Shown: positions 1 through 7,910, counted from the stretch's first letter. The stretch is DNA of 14,538 nucleotides from an uncultured Coriobacteriaceae bacterium (GCA_900552585.1 USAB01000043.1:1-14538), one strand, 5' to 3'. Translations and numbers: made by a program. The notes: generated by a model from the letters alone, not told the origin.

Positions 1-1
1 C

Positions 2-235
2 CTGGCGCTGTTCGCCGTCGATGCGTCGTCGGGGGCGGCCGATACCGGCGGGTGCCTGTGCATCGGGCATGTCCGTCCGGACTTGCACCCGCTAGCGCCG
101 GGGGAGATAATCTCGGTCGTGTCCGACAACAAATTAGTGGCATTGTATGCTTTCGACAGTCAGCGCGGGCAACTGCGTTCGCGCTGTGTTTTCTCACAAG
201 GAGTATCACGTGGCAGCGATATATACATTGGATGA
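2..235 (+). CDS. truB: tRNA pseudouridine synthase B, C-terminal end (partial)
   Basis: This is the last 77 codons of a frame that enters from the left edge and stops with TGA at 233-235. Residues 31-70 (PLAPGEIISVVSDNKLVALY, then a segment ending VFSQGVSRG) resemble the small PUA-like C-terminal domain of actinobacterial TruB, where a 'G-x-VVALY' strand is followed by 'VVF'. TruB makes pseudouridine 55 in the T-loop of tRNAs. The catalytic domain lies outside the window, so the call rests on this weak similarity and on position: truB directly before ribF is a very common order (rbfA-truB-ribF). The frame overlaps the ribF start by 26 nt, which suggests translational coupling. It could be another PUA-type protein. 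Confidence 0.6.
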   Translation: MALFAVDASSGAADTGGCLCIGHVRPDLHPLAPGEIISVVSDNKLVALYAFDSQRGQLRSRCVFSQGVSRGSDIYIG

Positions 236-1133
236 TGCCCAAAGGGATCATGTCCTGAAGCGGGCATCCTGCACGTTCGGCGTCTTCGACGGCTTCCATG
301 TAGGCCATCAGTACCTGGTGCAGCAGGCCATCGAAACAAACGATGAGCCTGATGCACGCAGCGTCGCGCTGACGTTCGACATCGATCCCGACGAGGTGTT
401 CCATCCCACGCGCCTGCGCAAGCTGCTGCGCAATGCGGACCGCATCGACATGCTGGCGGAAAGCGGCATCGATGCCGTGGTGGTCATCCCGTTCACGCCG
501 GAATTCTATTCCAGCTCGCCGGAGCAGTTCCTGAAGAACACGTTCTCCGACAACGTGCCGGCGCATCTGCATATCGGTGAGGACTTCCGCTTCGGCGCGA
601 AGGCCGCCGGCACCGTGGCCGACCTGAAGGCGTGGGGCGCGGCGAACGGCTGCCGGATCCATGCGCATCCCCTGGTGAGCGCCGACGGCAAGCCCATCAC
701 GGCCACGCGCATCCGCACGCTTCTGGGCGAATGCAAGATCCGCGAGGCGAACCGCCTGCTGGGCCGCCCGTACTTCCTGCGCGAGACCGTGCATGCGGGC
801 CGCGGCGAAGGCGCGGACATGGGCTTCCGCACGGCGAACTTCATCGTGGCGGAACACGATATGACGTTGGGCGAGGGCGTGTATGCCGCTTACGCCACGG
901 TGAACGGCACGAAGTGCAAGGCCGCCGTGTCCGTTGGCGTGTCGCCGACGTTCGAGGAGCGCACCGTGGCGAACGTCGAGGTGCACATCCTGGATTTCGA
1001 GGGCGATCTGGTGGGGAAGGCCATCAAAGTCGAGTTCATCGAGTTCTTGCGCCCCATGATCAAGTTCGACAACGTGGACGACCTGATTGCCGCCGTGAAG
1101 GACAACATCAGCTGGGTGCGGCGCAATCTCTAG
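210..1133 (+). CDS. ribF: Bifunctional riboflavin kinase / FAD synthetase (RibF)
   Basis: The enzyme phosphorylates riboflavin to FMN and then adenylylates FMN to FAD in the cytoplasm. The product is 307 aa, normal for RibF. The N-terminal nucleotidyltransferase domain (about 1-185) has GVFDGFHVGHQ at 24-34, GEDFRFG at 123-129 and the TATRIR signature at 164-169. The C-terminal kinase domain (about 186-307) has a glycine-rich HAGRGEGADMGF at 195-206 and VEVHILDF at 256-263, with E257 as the expected catalytic base. The family's PTAN motif reads R-T-A-N (207-210): Thr and Asn are kept but Pro is replaced by Arg. I chose GTG 210 because AAGGAG lies at 198-203, six bases upstream. An upstream ATG at 147 would add 21 residues with no family similarity. 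The gene overlaps the preceding frame by 26 nt. Confidence 0.93.
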   Translation: MAAIYTLDDAQRDHVLKRASCTFGVFDGFHVGHQYLVQQAIETNDEPDARSVALTFDIDPDEVFHPTRLRKLLRNADRIDMLAESGIDAVVVIPFTPEFYSSSPEQFLKNTFSDNVPAHLHIGEDFRFGAKAAGTVADLKAWGAANGCRIHAHPLVSADGKPITATRIRTLLGECKIREANRLLGRPYFLRETVHAGRGEGADMGFRTANFIVAEHDMTLGEGVYAAYATVNGTKCKAAVSVGVSPTFEERTVANVEVHILDFEGDLVGKAIKVEFIEFLRPMIKFDNVDDLIAAVKDNISWVRRNL

Positions 1134-1177
1134 CGTTTCACCTGCTTACAGTTCAATAGCTGCCTTTAGCGGCAATG

Positions 1178-1193
1178 TGGGAATTCTTTCCCA
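1178..1193 (+). terminator. Short hairpin after ribF, possible weak terminator
   Basis: TGGGAA (1178-1183) pairs perfectly with TTCCCA (1188-1193) across a 4-nt loop, 45 nt after the ribF stop. No clean T-run follows, so termination would be weak. A second bulged hairpin (TGAC..GCGC, TTTTT loop, GCGC..GTCA, 1221-1244) lies further on. Either may belong to the hppA leader instead. Confidence 0.3.
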
Positions 1194-1212
1194 GACTTGT
1201 GCGATTTTCCCG

Positions 1213-1218
1213 TAAAAT
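1213..1218 (+). promoter_or_regulatory. Candidate -10 box for hppA
   Basis: TAAAAT at 1213-1218 is the best -10-like hexamer in the 273-bp gap before hppA, in an otherwise GC-rich stretch. I find no convincing -35 box at the right spacing. If used, the leader would be about 180 nt and could hold several small stem-loops. I do not recognise a known riboswitch in it. Confidence 0.25.
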
Positions 1219-1406
1219 ACTGACTGGCGCTTTTTGCGCTGTCATGCAGATTCGCCGGTTTTCCCAGTTCCTGCGCAGGCGGGGCTGACGGAACGCGCAT
1301 CGGGCCTTCGGGAGCAAGCGGCAAGGGAGCGATTGTTCGCAAAGGCAGGCGCGGCATCCCCTCCGGTACCTGCAGGGCAAGTATCGTTCTATGCTAGGAG
1401 GGAACC

Positions 1407-3530
1407 GTGACATATTCCGTCGCAATCATGGCCCCCATCGCCGCGTTGATCGGCATTCTGGTGGCTATGTACCTCGCACGCTGGGTCCTGCGTCAGGATC
1501 CCGGCAACGACAAGATGAACGGCATCTCGCAGAAGATTCAGCAGGGCGCCCAGGCGTTCCTGATGAGCGAGTACAAGGTGCTGGCCATCTTCATGATTAT
1601 CGTGTTCGTGGTCATGGGCGTGTTCCTGAGCTGGATCACCGCCCTGGCATTCCTCACGGGCGGCATCCTCTCTGCGGCTGCCGGCTATGTGGGCATGTAC
1701 GTCGCCACGCGCGCGAACACTCGCACCACGCATGCTGCGGAGGATTCCGTGGCGAAGGCTTTGAAGATCAGCTTCCGCTCCGGCTTGACCATGGGCCTGT
1801 GCGTTGCCAGCTTCGCCCTGATGGGCCTTTCGGTGTGGCTGATTCTGCTGGTGTTCGGCGTTGACACGCTGGAGCTTATGAAGACGCACGTGGGCATGGT
1901 CGAGGGCTTCGCCACCGGCGCCTCGTCCGTCGCGCTGTTCGCCCGTGTCGGCGGCGGCATCTACACGAAGGCGGCCGACGTCGGCGCCGACCTGGTCGGC
2001 AAGGTCGAAGCGGGCATCCCCGAGGACGACCCGCGCAACCCCGCGACGATCGCCGACAACGTGGGCGACAACGTGGGCGACGTGGCCGGCATGGGCGCCG
2101 ACCTGTTCGAGTCCTACACGGGCTCCATCATCGCGCCCACGATCCTGGCTGTTACGCTGGCTTCCCTGGGCTACTTCGGCGCCTTCGGCAGCACGGACAT
2201 GATCTGGGCCACCGTGGTCCCATTGGTCATTGCGGCCTGCGGCATCGTCACGTCCATTTGCGGCCTGCTGGTGGTCCGTACGAACGAGGGTGCGGACCTG
2301 CATAAGGCCCTGAACCGCGGCACGTACCTGGCGGCTGGCCTGGAGATTATCGCCATCTTCGTGATCTTCTCGCTGTGGAACGGCCAGACTACGGATGCGC
2401 AGCCCATGTGGCTGTTCGGTTCCGTGGTTTGCGGCCTGGTTGCCGGCATCCTGGTGGGCAAGACCACGGAGTACTTCACGTCCGACCACTACAACCCGGT
2501 GAAGAAGATCGCCGAGGCATCCGAGACGGGTGCAGCGACGAACATCATCCAGGGCCTGTCCACGGGCATGCTGTCCACAATCATCCCCATTCTGCTGGTC
2601 AGTTTCGCCATCATCGGCGCGTACTACTTCGGTAACCTGGCATTCCCGAATGCCGTCATCCCCGACGGCGGCATCGCCGTCGGCCTGTTCGGCGTGGCTC
2701 TGGCTGCAACGGGCATGCTGTCGAACACCGCCATCACGATCGGCGTTGACGCGTACGGTCCCGTTGCCGACAACGCCGGCGGCATCGCCGAGATGGCCGG
2801 CCTTCCCGAAGAGGTTCGCGACCGCACGGACTCCCTGGATGCCGTGGGCAACACCACGGCGGCCATCGCGAAGGGCTTCGCGATTTCGTCTGCAGGCCTG
2901 GCTGCCGTCTCCCTGTTCGTGTCCTATCAGGCCACGATGCATGCGGCGCTGCCGAACTTCTCCCTTACGCTGACGGACCCCACCATCGTTGCCGGTATCT
3001 TCATCGGCGCGTTGATGCCGTTCATGTTCGCGGCCATCACCATGGGCGCCGTCTCGAAGGCGGCCTACGAGATGGTTGAGGAAGTGCGTCGCCAGTTCCG
3101 CGAGATCAAGGGCATCATGGAGTACAAGGCCGAGCCCGAGTACGACAAATGCGTGGCCATCTCCACGAACGAGGCGCTGCATCAGATGCTGCTTCCCGGC
3201 ATCCTGGCCGTCATCGTTCCTATCGTCATCGGCTGCCTGAACCCGGCAATGCTGGGCGGCTTCCTGGCCGGCGCCGTGGCCACCGGCATGTTGATGGCAA
3301 TCTTCATGTCGAACGCCGGCGGTGCTTGGGACAACTCGAAGAAGTACATCGAAAGCGGCGCGCATGGCGGCAAGGGCTCCGAAGCCCACAAGGCTGCCGT
3401 GGTCGGCGATACCGTGGGCGATCCGTTCAAGGACACGTCCGGCCCGTCCATGAACATCCTGATCAACCTGATGACCATCATCTCGCTGACGTTCAGCCCG
3501 CTGTTCATCATGTGCCAGACCATCCTGTAA
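1407..3530 (+). CDS. hppA: K+-dependent membrane-bound pyrophosphatase (Na+ and/or H+ pump)
   Basis: This integral membrane enzyme hydrolyses pyrophosphate from biosynthesis and uses the energy to move Na+ and/or H+ across the membrane. At 707 aa it is full length for the family (usually 16 membrane helices). The substrate site is seen in DVGADLVGKVE (191-201), EDDPRNPATIADNVGDNVGD (206-225), DNAGGIAEM (455-463) and GDTVGDPFKDTSGPSMN (667-683). K+ dependence is indicated by alanines at 485 and 488 of GNTTAAIAKG; K+-independent pumps carry Lys and Thr there. Glu235 in DLFESY sits where Na+-type pumps and their K+-dependent relatives carry the gate glutamate, but this does not by itself settle the pumped ion. 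GTG 1407 is preceded by AGGAGGG at 1396-1402. The gene is flanked by a long leader and a strong terminator, so it is probably monocistronic. Confidence 0.96.
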   Translation: MTYSVAIMAPIAALIGILVAMYLARWVLRQDPGNDKMNGISQKIQQGAQAFLMSEYKVLAIFMIIVFVVMGVFLSWITALAFLTGGILSAAAGYVGMYVATRANTRTTHAAEDSVAKALKISFRSGLTMGLCVASFALMGLSVWLILLVFGVDTLELMKTHVGMVEGFATGASSVALFARVGGGIYTKAADVGADLVGKVEAGIPEDDPRNPATIADNVGDNVGDVAGMGADLFESYTGSIIAPTILAVTLASLGYFGAFGSTDMIWATVVPLVIAACGIVTSICGLLVVRTNEGADLHKALNRGTYLAAGLEIIAIFVIFSLWNGQTTDAQPMWLFGSVVCGLVAGILVGKTTEYFTSDHYNPVKKIAEASETGAATNIIQGLSTGMLSTIIPILLVSFAIIGAYYFGNLAFPNAVIPDGGIAVGLFGVALAATGMLSNTAITIGVDAYGPVADNAGGIAEMAGLPEEVRDRTDSLDAVGNTTAAIAKGFAISSAGLAAVSLFVSYQATMHAALPNFSLTLTDPTIVAGIFIGALMPFMFAAITMGAVSKAAYEMVEEVRRQFREIKGIMEYKAEPEYDKCVAISTNEALHQMLLPGILAVIVPIVIGCLNPAMLGGFLAGAVATGMLMAIFMSNAGGAWDNSKKYIESGAHGGKGSEAHKAAVVGDTVGDPFKDTSGPSMNILINLMTIISLTFSPLFIMCQTIL

Positions 3531-3565
3531 CGCATATCTGTCGCTACAGCATTTGCCCGCACTGC

Positions 3566-3610
3566 GAAGGCCCGTCTTTCCCGCTGGGGAAGGGCGGGTC
3601 TTCCGTTATC
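3566..3610 (+). terminator. Rho-independent-type terminator of hppA
   Basis: A 16-bp stem with a few G-T pairs: GAAGGCCCGTCTTTCC (3566-3581), 6-nt loop, GGAAGGGCGGGTCTTC (3588-3603). It begins 36 nt after the hppA stop. The tail (CGTTATC) is poor in T, but stem length and position make termination the likely role. Confidence 0.7.
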
Positions 3611-3952
3611 CTGGGCCGCATCTTTCGGCGCGCCGGGGCAGCCGCCGCGCGCCGTCAGGCGTTGCGCGCGCTCCGATGTCCTAGCGGGACGGGATGCGAC
3701 TTTCAGATGCGTTTCAGCTTTACGCCGTTCGCGAAGTTTTTTCTCCGCACGTACTGTGAAAACAGGGGCGTTGGGCGTATGATTCCTTCGCTATGGAGAA
3801 GCGTTGCCTGCACGCGGGCACCTCGGATGCGCGCTTTGCATTCGGAAAGCCGCCGATGCAGCATGCCCCGAGCCAGGGCAAAGTGCGGCATTTCGCCGCC
3901 GGCGCTTCGCGATGATGCACCGGGCAGCAATGCCTGACAGATTCAAGAAAGG
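3611..3952. other. Intergenic region between hppA terminator and the NERD-like gene
   Basis: I find no credible gene here. The short open frames show no family similarity and no ribosome site. An 8-bp inverted repeat, CGGCGCGC/GCGCGCCG (3626-3633 and 3647-3654, 13-nt loop), lies just past the terminator. A TATGAT hexamer at 3778-3783, in a less GC-rich patch (about 3715-3790), is the best candidate -10 box for the genes downstream; no clear -35 accompanies it. That would give a leader of about 165 nt before 3953. Confidence 0.4.
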
Positions 3953-4576
3953 ATGGGCATCTGGCGTATGGGCGCCTCGGATTTAGCTGGTTTTCTGAAT
4001 ATCTTCATGCCGCTTCTGATGGTCGCCGTTGCCGTGGTGCTGTATCTCTGGCGCGGCTGGACGGAGCGCACGGCTCTGCAGTCCGCTATGAAGAACCTTT
4101 CGGGCAACGAATATTCCGTGCTGGAGCATCCCGGCATCCGCACGCCGCAGGGCGTTATGACCGTGGATTACGCCGTCGTATCCGTGTACGGCATCTTTCT
4201 GGTGGTGACCAGCGATTTCAAGGGCAGGGTAACGGGAAGCGAGGAAGCTTCCGAATGGACGCTGTCGAACCGCCGCGGCTCGCGGCCCGTGGAGAACCCA
4301 TTGCTGCGCGTGGATGCGTTCGCGCGTGCCATGCGCCGCGCGCTGCCGAATTACCGCTTTGCGCGTCCCGTGGCCATCGTGGCGTATCCCGCGCGCGCCA
4401 TCCTGAATGTGCGGTCAACGCAGCATGTGACGTACCTTTCGAAGGTCATGGACATCATCGGTAGCCATAACGTGCAGACCATCTCGTTCTCGCAGGCCAG
4501 CGGCATGGCGTCGGCGCTGCGCTATGCAGACGTGAACAGCGGTGCCGACGAAGTGGTGCTCTCTGATATGATGTAA
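3953..4576 (+). CDS. Membrane-anchored NERD-like domain protein, nuclease residues missing
   Basis: A 207-aa protein with one N-terminal membrane helix (about 13-33) and a cytoplasmic NERD-like region (about 36-150). NERD (nuclease-related) domains usually contain a D in 'xDhvvvs', then 'GiFviExKnxkG', then a W and 'NPxxQ'. Here D72 is kept in TVDYAVVSVYGIF, as are KG (90-91), W102 and ENPLLR (114-119). The acidic and lysine positions become V85 and S87 in FLVVTSDFKG, so nuclease activity is unlikely and a binding or scaffold role is possible. The start is uncertain: ATG 3953 directly abuts AAGAAAGG with no spacer, while ATG 3968 (five codons later) is about 15 nt from it. The usp gene begins 31 nt after the stop, so the two are probably co-transcribed. 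Specific function unknown. Confidence 0.7.
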   Translation: MGIWRMGASDLAGFLNIFMPLLMVAVAVVLYLWRGWTERTALQSAMKNLSGNEYSVLEHPGIRTPQGVMTVDYAVVSVYGIFLVVTSDFKGRVTGSEEASEWTLSNRRGSRPVENPLLRVDAFARAMRRALPNYRFARPVAIVAYPARAILNVRSTQHVTYLSKVMDIIGSHNVQTISFSQASGMASALRYADVNSGADEVVLSDMM

Positions 4577-4607
4577 GCGAATTCGCTTGCGTTATTGGAG
4601 GTGTGCC

Positions 4608-5084
4608 GTGCATAAGAACATCATGGTTTCCTATGACGGGTCGAAGGAGTCGATTCATGCCTTGAAGGAGGCCCAGGAGATCCTTGCCACGTCTCCCCAG
4701 ATGAAGCTCTATATCGTGCAGGTGGCATCGGATGCCGAGATCGAGGCGCCCATAGAGATGGGCTGGTACGGCACCGTGACGGACTACCAGACCGTCGATC
4801 CGGCGGTGTTGGCGAAGCTGCACGACCGGTTCATGGAGCGCAAGAAGCAGCAGCTGCACGACGAACTGGACCAGGCGTTGGCGGACATTCCGAACCCGGT
4901 GGAGATGCACGTGACGGTCCAGACCATCTCCGTTTCCGACAGCCTGCTCGATTTCGCAAAGCACCACGACGTCGACCTCATCATCATGGGCTGCCGCGGC
5001 TTAGGCGCCATCCGCGGGGTGCTGGGCAGCGTCAGCTATGCCGTGCTGCGCTCATCTGAAGTCCCCGTGCTGATTGTGAAATAA
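4608..5084 (+). CDS. Universal stress protein, UspA family
   Basis: A 158-aa single-domain Usp. It has the N-terminal beta strand and acidic residue IMVSYDGSKES (4-14) and the C-terminal nucleotide-loop segment MGCRGLGAIRGVLGSVSYAV followed by VPVLIVK. The ATP-binding type of Usp carries G-2x-G-9x-G-S/T; here eight residues separate the second G from GS, one fewer than the classic pattern, so nucleotide binding is plausible but not certain. GTG 4608 is chosen because GGAGG lies at 4597-4601 with a 6-nt spacer, and similarity starts there; the frame stays open upstream without family similarity. It sits between the NERD-like gene (31 nt) and dnaG (7 nt). Such proteins usually respond to starvation or stress; no specific target can be read from sequence. 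Confidence 0.9.
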   Translation: MHKNIMVSYDGSKESIHALKEAQEILATSPQMKLYIVQVASDAEIEAPIEMGWYGTVTDYQTVDPAVLAKLHDRFMERKKQQLHDELDQALADIPNPVEMHVTVQTISVSDSLLDFAKHHDVDLIIMGCRGLGAIRGVLGSVSYAVLRSSEVPVLIVK

Positions 5085-5091
5085 GGGCCGC

Positions 5092-6961
5092 ATGGCCGGT
5101 TTCAGCCCTGAAGACATCCAGCGCGTCCGCGAGGCGAACGACCTGGTGGACGTGTTCTCCGAGCGGGTGCCGCTGAAGCAGCGCGGACGGGATTACTGGT
5201 GCTGTTGCCCGTTCCATCAGGAAAAGACGCCCTCGTGCAAGGTGGACCCGTCCACGCAGCTGTGGCACTGCTTCGGCTGCGGCGAAGGCGGCGATGTCTA
5301 CAAGTTCATCGAGAAGATAGACGACCTGGAGTTTCCGGATGCCGTGCGCTATCTGGCGCGGCGCGGAAACGTGGAGATCGCAGAGACGCGCGGCGGCATG
5401 CCGCAGGGCCGCAAGGCGCGCCTGCGCGAGGTCTGCCGCGAGACGGCGGAGTTCTACCATAAGCAGCTCATGCGAGGCAGGGGCGACGGCCCGGACCGCG
5501 CCCGCGCGTACCTTGCCGGCCGCGGGCTGGGCGGTTCGACGCCGAACGAGTGGATGCTGGGCTATGCGCCCGGGTCCGGCGCGCTGGTGCGTCATCTGCG
5601 CAGCAAGGGATTCAAGGCCGACGAGATGATCCAGGCGAACGTGGCGGTGGAGGCGCGCAACGGCTCCGGTCCGCGCGACCGCTTCTTCGAACGCGTCATG
5701 TTCCCCATCTGCGATTCGCGCGGCGAGTACATCGCGTTCGGCGGGCGCGTCATCGGCGACGGCGAGCCGAAGTACCTGAACTCGCGCGAGACGCCGCTGT
5801 TCCACAAATCCGAGGTGCTGTACGGCATGGACAAGGCGAAGGCCGCCATGGTCGCCACGGGCACGGCTGTGATCTGCGAAGGGTACACGGACGTCATCTT
5901 CCTGCACAAGGCGGGCGTTTCGAATGCCGTCGCTACGCTGGGCACGGCGCTCACGATGCAGCATATCCGGCAGATCTCGCGGCATGCCAGCAAGCGCATC
6001 GTGTACCTGTTCGACGGCGACGAGGCCGGCCAGCGCGCGGCGAACCGCGCGTTGGAATTCATCGACGAGTCCATGACACCCGAGGCGGGGAAGACGCGCA
6101 TCGAGCTGTTCGCCGTCGTGCTGCCTGACAATCTGGACCCGGCGGACTTCGTGCTGCAACGCGGTGCCGATGCCCTGCAGGAGCAGCTGGACCATGCGCA
6201 GCCGCTGCTGCAATTCGGCATCGACCGCCGTCTTGCGCAGTACGATCTGGACACGCCCGAAAGCCGTACGCGCGCCATGGCGGATGCGCTGTCCGTTCTG
6301 GCGCCCATCAAGGATTCCGTCTTGGCGAAGGATTACGCCCTCCAGATTGCCGGACGCACGCGCAGCCGCGAAAGCGACGTGCTGGAGAAGCTGGCCCAGC
6401 TGAAGAAACCGCGCCGCTTCGATGCAGACGGCCAGCGGCGTGCAGAGGGCGGGTACCGGGGCGCGTCTGCCGCAGTGCCGGCGCAGGCGACCGCTGCGGT
6501 AATGCCGCCGCGACGGCCGAGGCGAACCGCCGCCGCTCCGAGAGCGAGTTCGTGGGTCTGTGCGCCTCGCATACGCCGTTGGCGCTGCAGTACGCGCAGC
6601 AGCTGTCGCAGACGAATTGGCATGATTCGAACAACGGCCGCGCAGCGGAGCTGGTGCTGGATGTGCTCTCGAAGAACCCGCAGGCTACTCCCGCGCAGAT
6701 CATCTCCGAGGCGTCGCGCGTGCACCCGCGCGGGGCGAGCCCCCAACGTCCGTGCAAAGCACGGACATGCCGCGCGAGGAACTGGCGCACTTCCTGTCCG
6801 AAGAGCTTGCCATAGGGGACCAGGAGGACGCCATCGCCTCCTTGAAGCAACAGCTGAGCGATCCGAACCTTCCGAAGGAGGAGGGTGACCTGCTGAACCA
6901 AGCCGTCATCGCCATGCAGGCCGAGTTGCGGCAGATGCGGGCGAACCACACGCCGAAGTAG
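5092..6961 (+). CDS. dnaG: DNA primase DnaG, reading frame broken twice near the 3' end
   Basis: Primase makes RNA primers for replication. The first frame (from ATG 5092) has the zinc-binding domain C39-PF-H42, C60, C63 and the TOPRIM core: E263 in CEGYTDV, LGTALT (283-288), and D308/D310 in FDGDEAG. After about residue 469 this frame turns into arginine-rich nonsense and stops at 6888. The conserved protein continues in a second frame from about 6501 (AEANRRRSESEFVGLCASHT, then ALQYAQQL) to about 6734, then in a third frame (EPPTSVQSTDMPREELAHFL) to TAG 6959-6961. Each switch equals the loss of one base, near AA at 6501-6502 and GGGG at 6732-6735. Restored, the product would be about 623 aa, normal for DnaG, with the C-terminal helicase-binding domain intact. 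dnaG is essential, so sequencing or assembly error is the likeliest cause. It begins 7 nt after usp. Confidence 0.9.
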
Positions 6962-7303
6962 CGGCGCCGCGGCGAAAGCGGGCGGTGGCACGCCGAGGGC
7001 ATTATGCCCGCGGTGCTGACAGTGCCGACAGCGCGCCATCGGCCGCCCGTGCCGCTCCCGAACATACCGTTGCCTTCTCTCACGGCAGCGCGGGCGCAAG
7101 CTCGTCCGAGATGGCGCGTGTGTGCCCGTTCCGCGTCTTTCCTGTGAACCGCGGCCTACGTGTAAAGCTTGTCGTTCCCACGTGCGCGCGGGAGGATACA
7201 ATAGCGCATGAAGAAAAACGTTGCCGGCACGGGCGGCGCTGCGATAGCGTCTGTCCTGGAACGCCGGAAGGAAGCATCGACCTTGAGAAGAAGGAAAAGA
7301 ACC
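6962..7303. other. Intergenic region between dnaG and def
   Basis: No gene is supported. Just after the dnaG stop are the palindrome CGGCGCCG (6962-6969) and a small hairpin GGGCA-TTA-TGCCC (6997-7009), neither a convincing terminator. The distal half carries the likely def promoter and leader. The frame open from ATG 7208 into def encodes 32 extra residues rich in Arg and Lys with no resemblance to deformylase, and is probably untranslated leader. Confidence 0.5.
7197..7202 (+). promoter_or_regulatory. Candidate -10 box of the def-fmt promoter
   Basis: TACAAT matches five of six consensus -10 positions. The hexamer 17 nt upstream (GTTCCC, 7174-7179) is a poor -35; TTGTCG at 7169-7174 is better but 22 nt away. 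Transcription from here would start at about 7209, after ATG 7208, which supports the downstream GTG 7304 as the def start with a leader of about 95 nt. Confidence 0.4.
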
Positions 7304-7825
7304 GTGAATATCGTCACCGTACCCGATCCGTTGCTGCGCCAGATCTCCGAGCCGGCCGAGATCGGGGATAAATCCCTGAAGAAGCTTGCGAAGGATATGG
7401 CGAAGACCATGTACAAGACGGATGGCGTCGGAATCGCCGCCGTGCAGGTGGGCGTGCTGAAGCGCATGATCGTCATCGATTGCGACGTCGAGTCGCGCCG
7501 TCGCCGTCCCATCGTGCTCGTGAACCCCGAGATCCTGAAGACAGACGGCCCCGAGCTCACGGAGCGCGAGGGCTGCCTGTCCGTGCCGGGCATCACCGTG
7601 CCCATCACGCGCCCGGCGTTCGCGCAGGTGCAGTATTACGATTTGGACGGCAACCGGCAGCTGATCGAGGGCGACGGTCTGCTGGGCCGCTGCCTGCAGC
7701 ATGAGATCGACCATCTGAACGGCCGCACGCTGTTCGAGGCGGCGGACCCCATGGACCGCATGGAGGCCATTCGCCTGTACAAGATTGCGCAGGCTGCGGG
7801 CGCACGTCCCGGCGAGACGGAATAG
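7304..7825 (+). CDS. def: Peptide deformylase
   Basis: This metalloenzyme removes the formyl group from the N-terminal formylmethionine of new proteins. All three family motifs are present: GVGIAAVQ (41-48; the variable position is Val where Pro is commonest), EGCLSVPG (89-96; metal ligand C91) and QHEIDH (132-137; ligands H133 and H137, catalytic E134). GTG 7304 gives 173 aa, the usual length, and starts at the canonical N-terminus (VNIVTVPDPLLR). AAGGA at 7291-7295 precedes it by 8 nt. An upstream ATG at 7208 would add a basic tail not seen in the family. fmt lies 183 nt downstream; the two enzymes act at the end and the beginning of the formylmethionine cycle and often share an operon. Confidence 0.96.
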   Translation: MNIVTVPDPLLRQISEPAEIGDKSLKKLAKDMAKTMYKTDGVGIAAVQVGVLKRMIVIDCDVESRRRRPIVLVNPEILKTDGPELTEREGCLSVPGITVPITRPAFAQVQYYDLDGNRQLIEGDGLLGRCLQHEIDHLNGRTLFEAADPMDRMEAIRLYKIAQAAGARPGETE

Positions 7826-7849
7826 CGCGTCCGCTCGCGCTGCGGCAGA

Positions 7850-7893
7850 CAGGCGCCCCGGGGCACGACCCCGACGGGGTTTGCCCGCGCCTG
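7850..7893 (+). repeat. Structured element between def and fmt (hairpin 1)
   Basis: CAGGCGC (7850-7856) pairs with GCGCCTG (7887-7893). Inside is a smaller hairpin ACCCC-GAC-GGGGT (7868-7880) followed by TT. It lies 25 nt after the def stop and could attenuate or separate def from fmt; the short T-run makes full termination doubtful. Confidence 0.4.
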
Positions 7894-7910
7894 AGAGGAT
7901 GCAGGGGATT

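Noticed and set aside
1389..3389. A 666-codon open frame on the minus strand opposite hppA
   Set aside because: It is Arg/His/Gly/Asp-rich with no family similarity and lies fully opposite a highly conserved gene; long antisense frames are expected in GC-rich DNA.
3804..3986. A 60-codon frame upstream of the NERD-like gene
   Set aside because: No ribosome site, no similarity, and it overlaps the start of a better-supported gene.
5032..6213. A 393-codon minus-strand open frame opposite dnaG
   Set aside because: Antisense shadow of the TOPRIM region of primase; no motif recognised.
6501..6745. Programmed ribosomal frameshifting in dnaG
   Set aside because: No slippery heptamer with a downstream stem is evident, two successive events would be needed, and homopolymer sequencing loss explains both; kept only as an alternative in the findings.
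7208..7303. N-terminal extension of peptide deformylase from ATG 7208
   Set aside because: The extension has no family similarity and lies within or upstream of the predicted transcription start; GTG 7304 has a ribosome site and gives the normal length.
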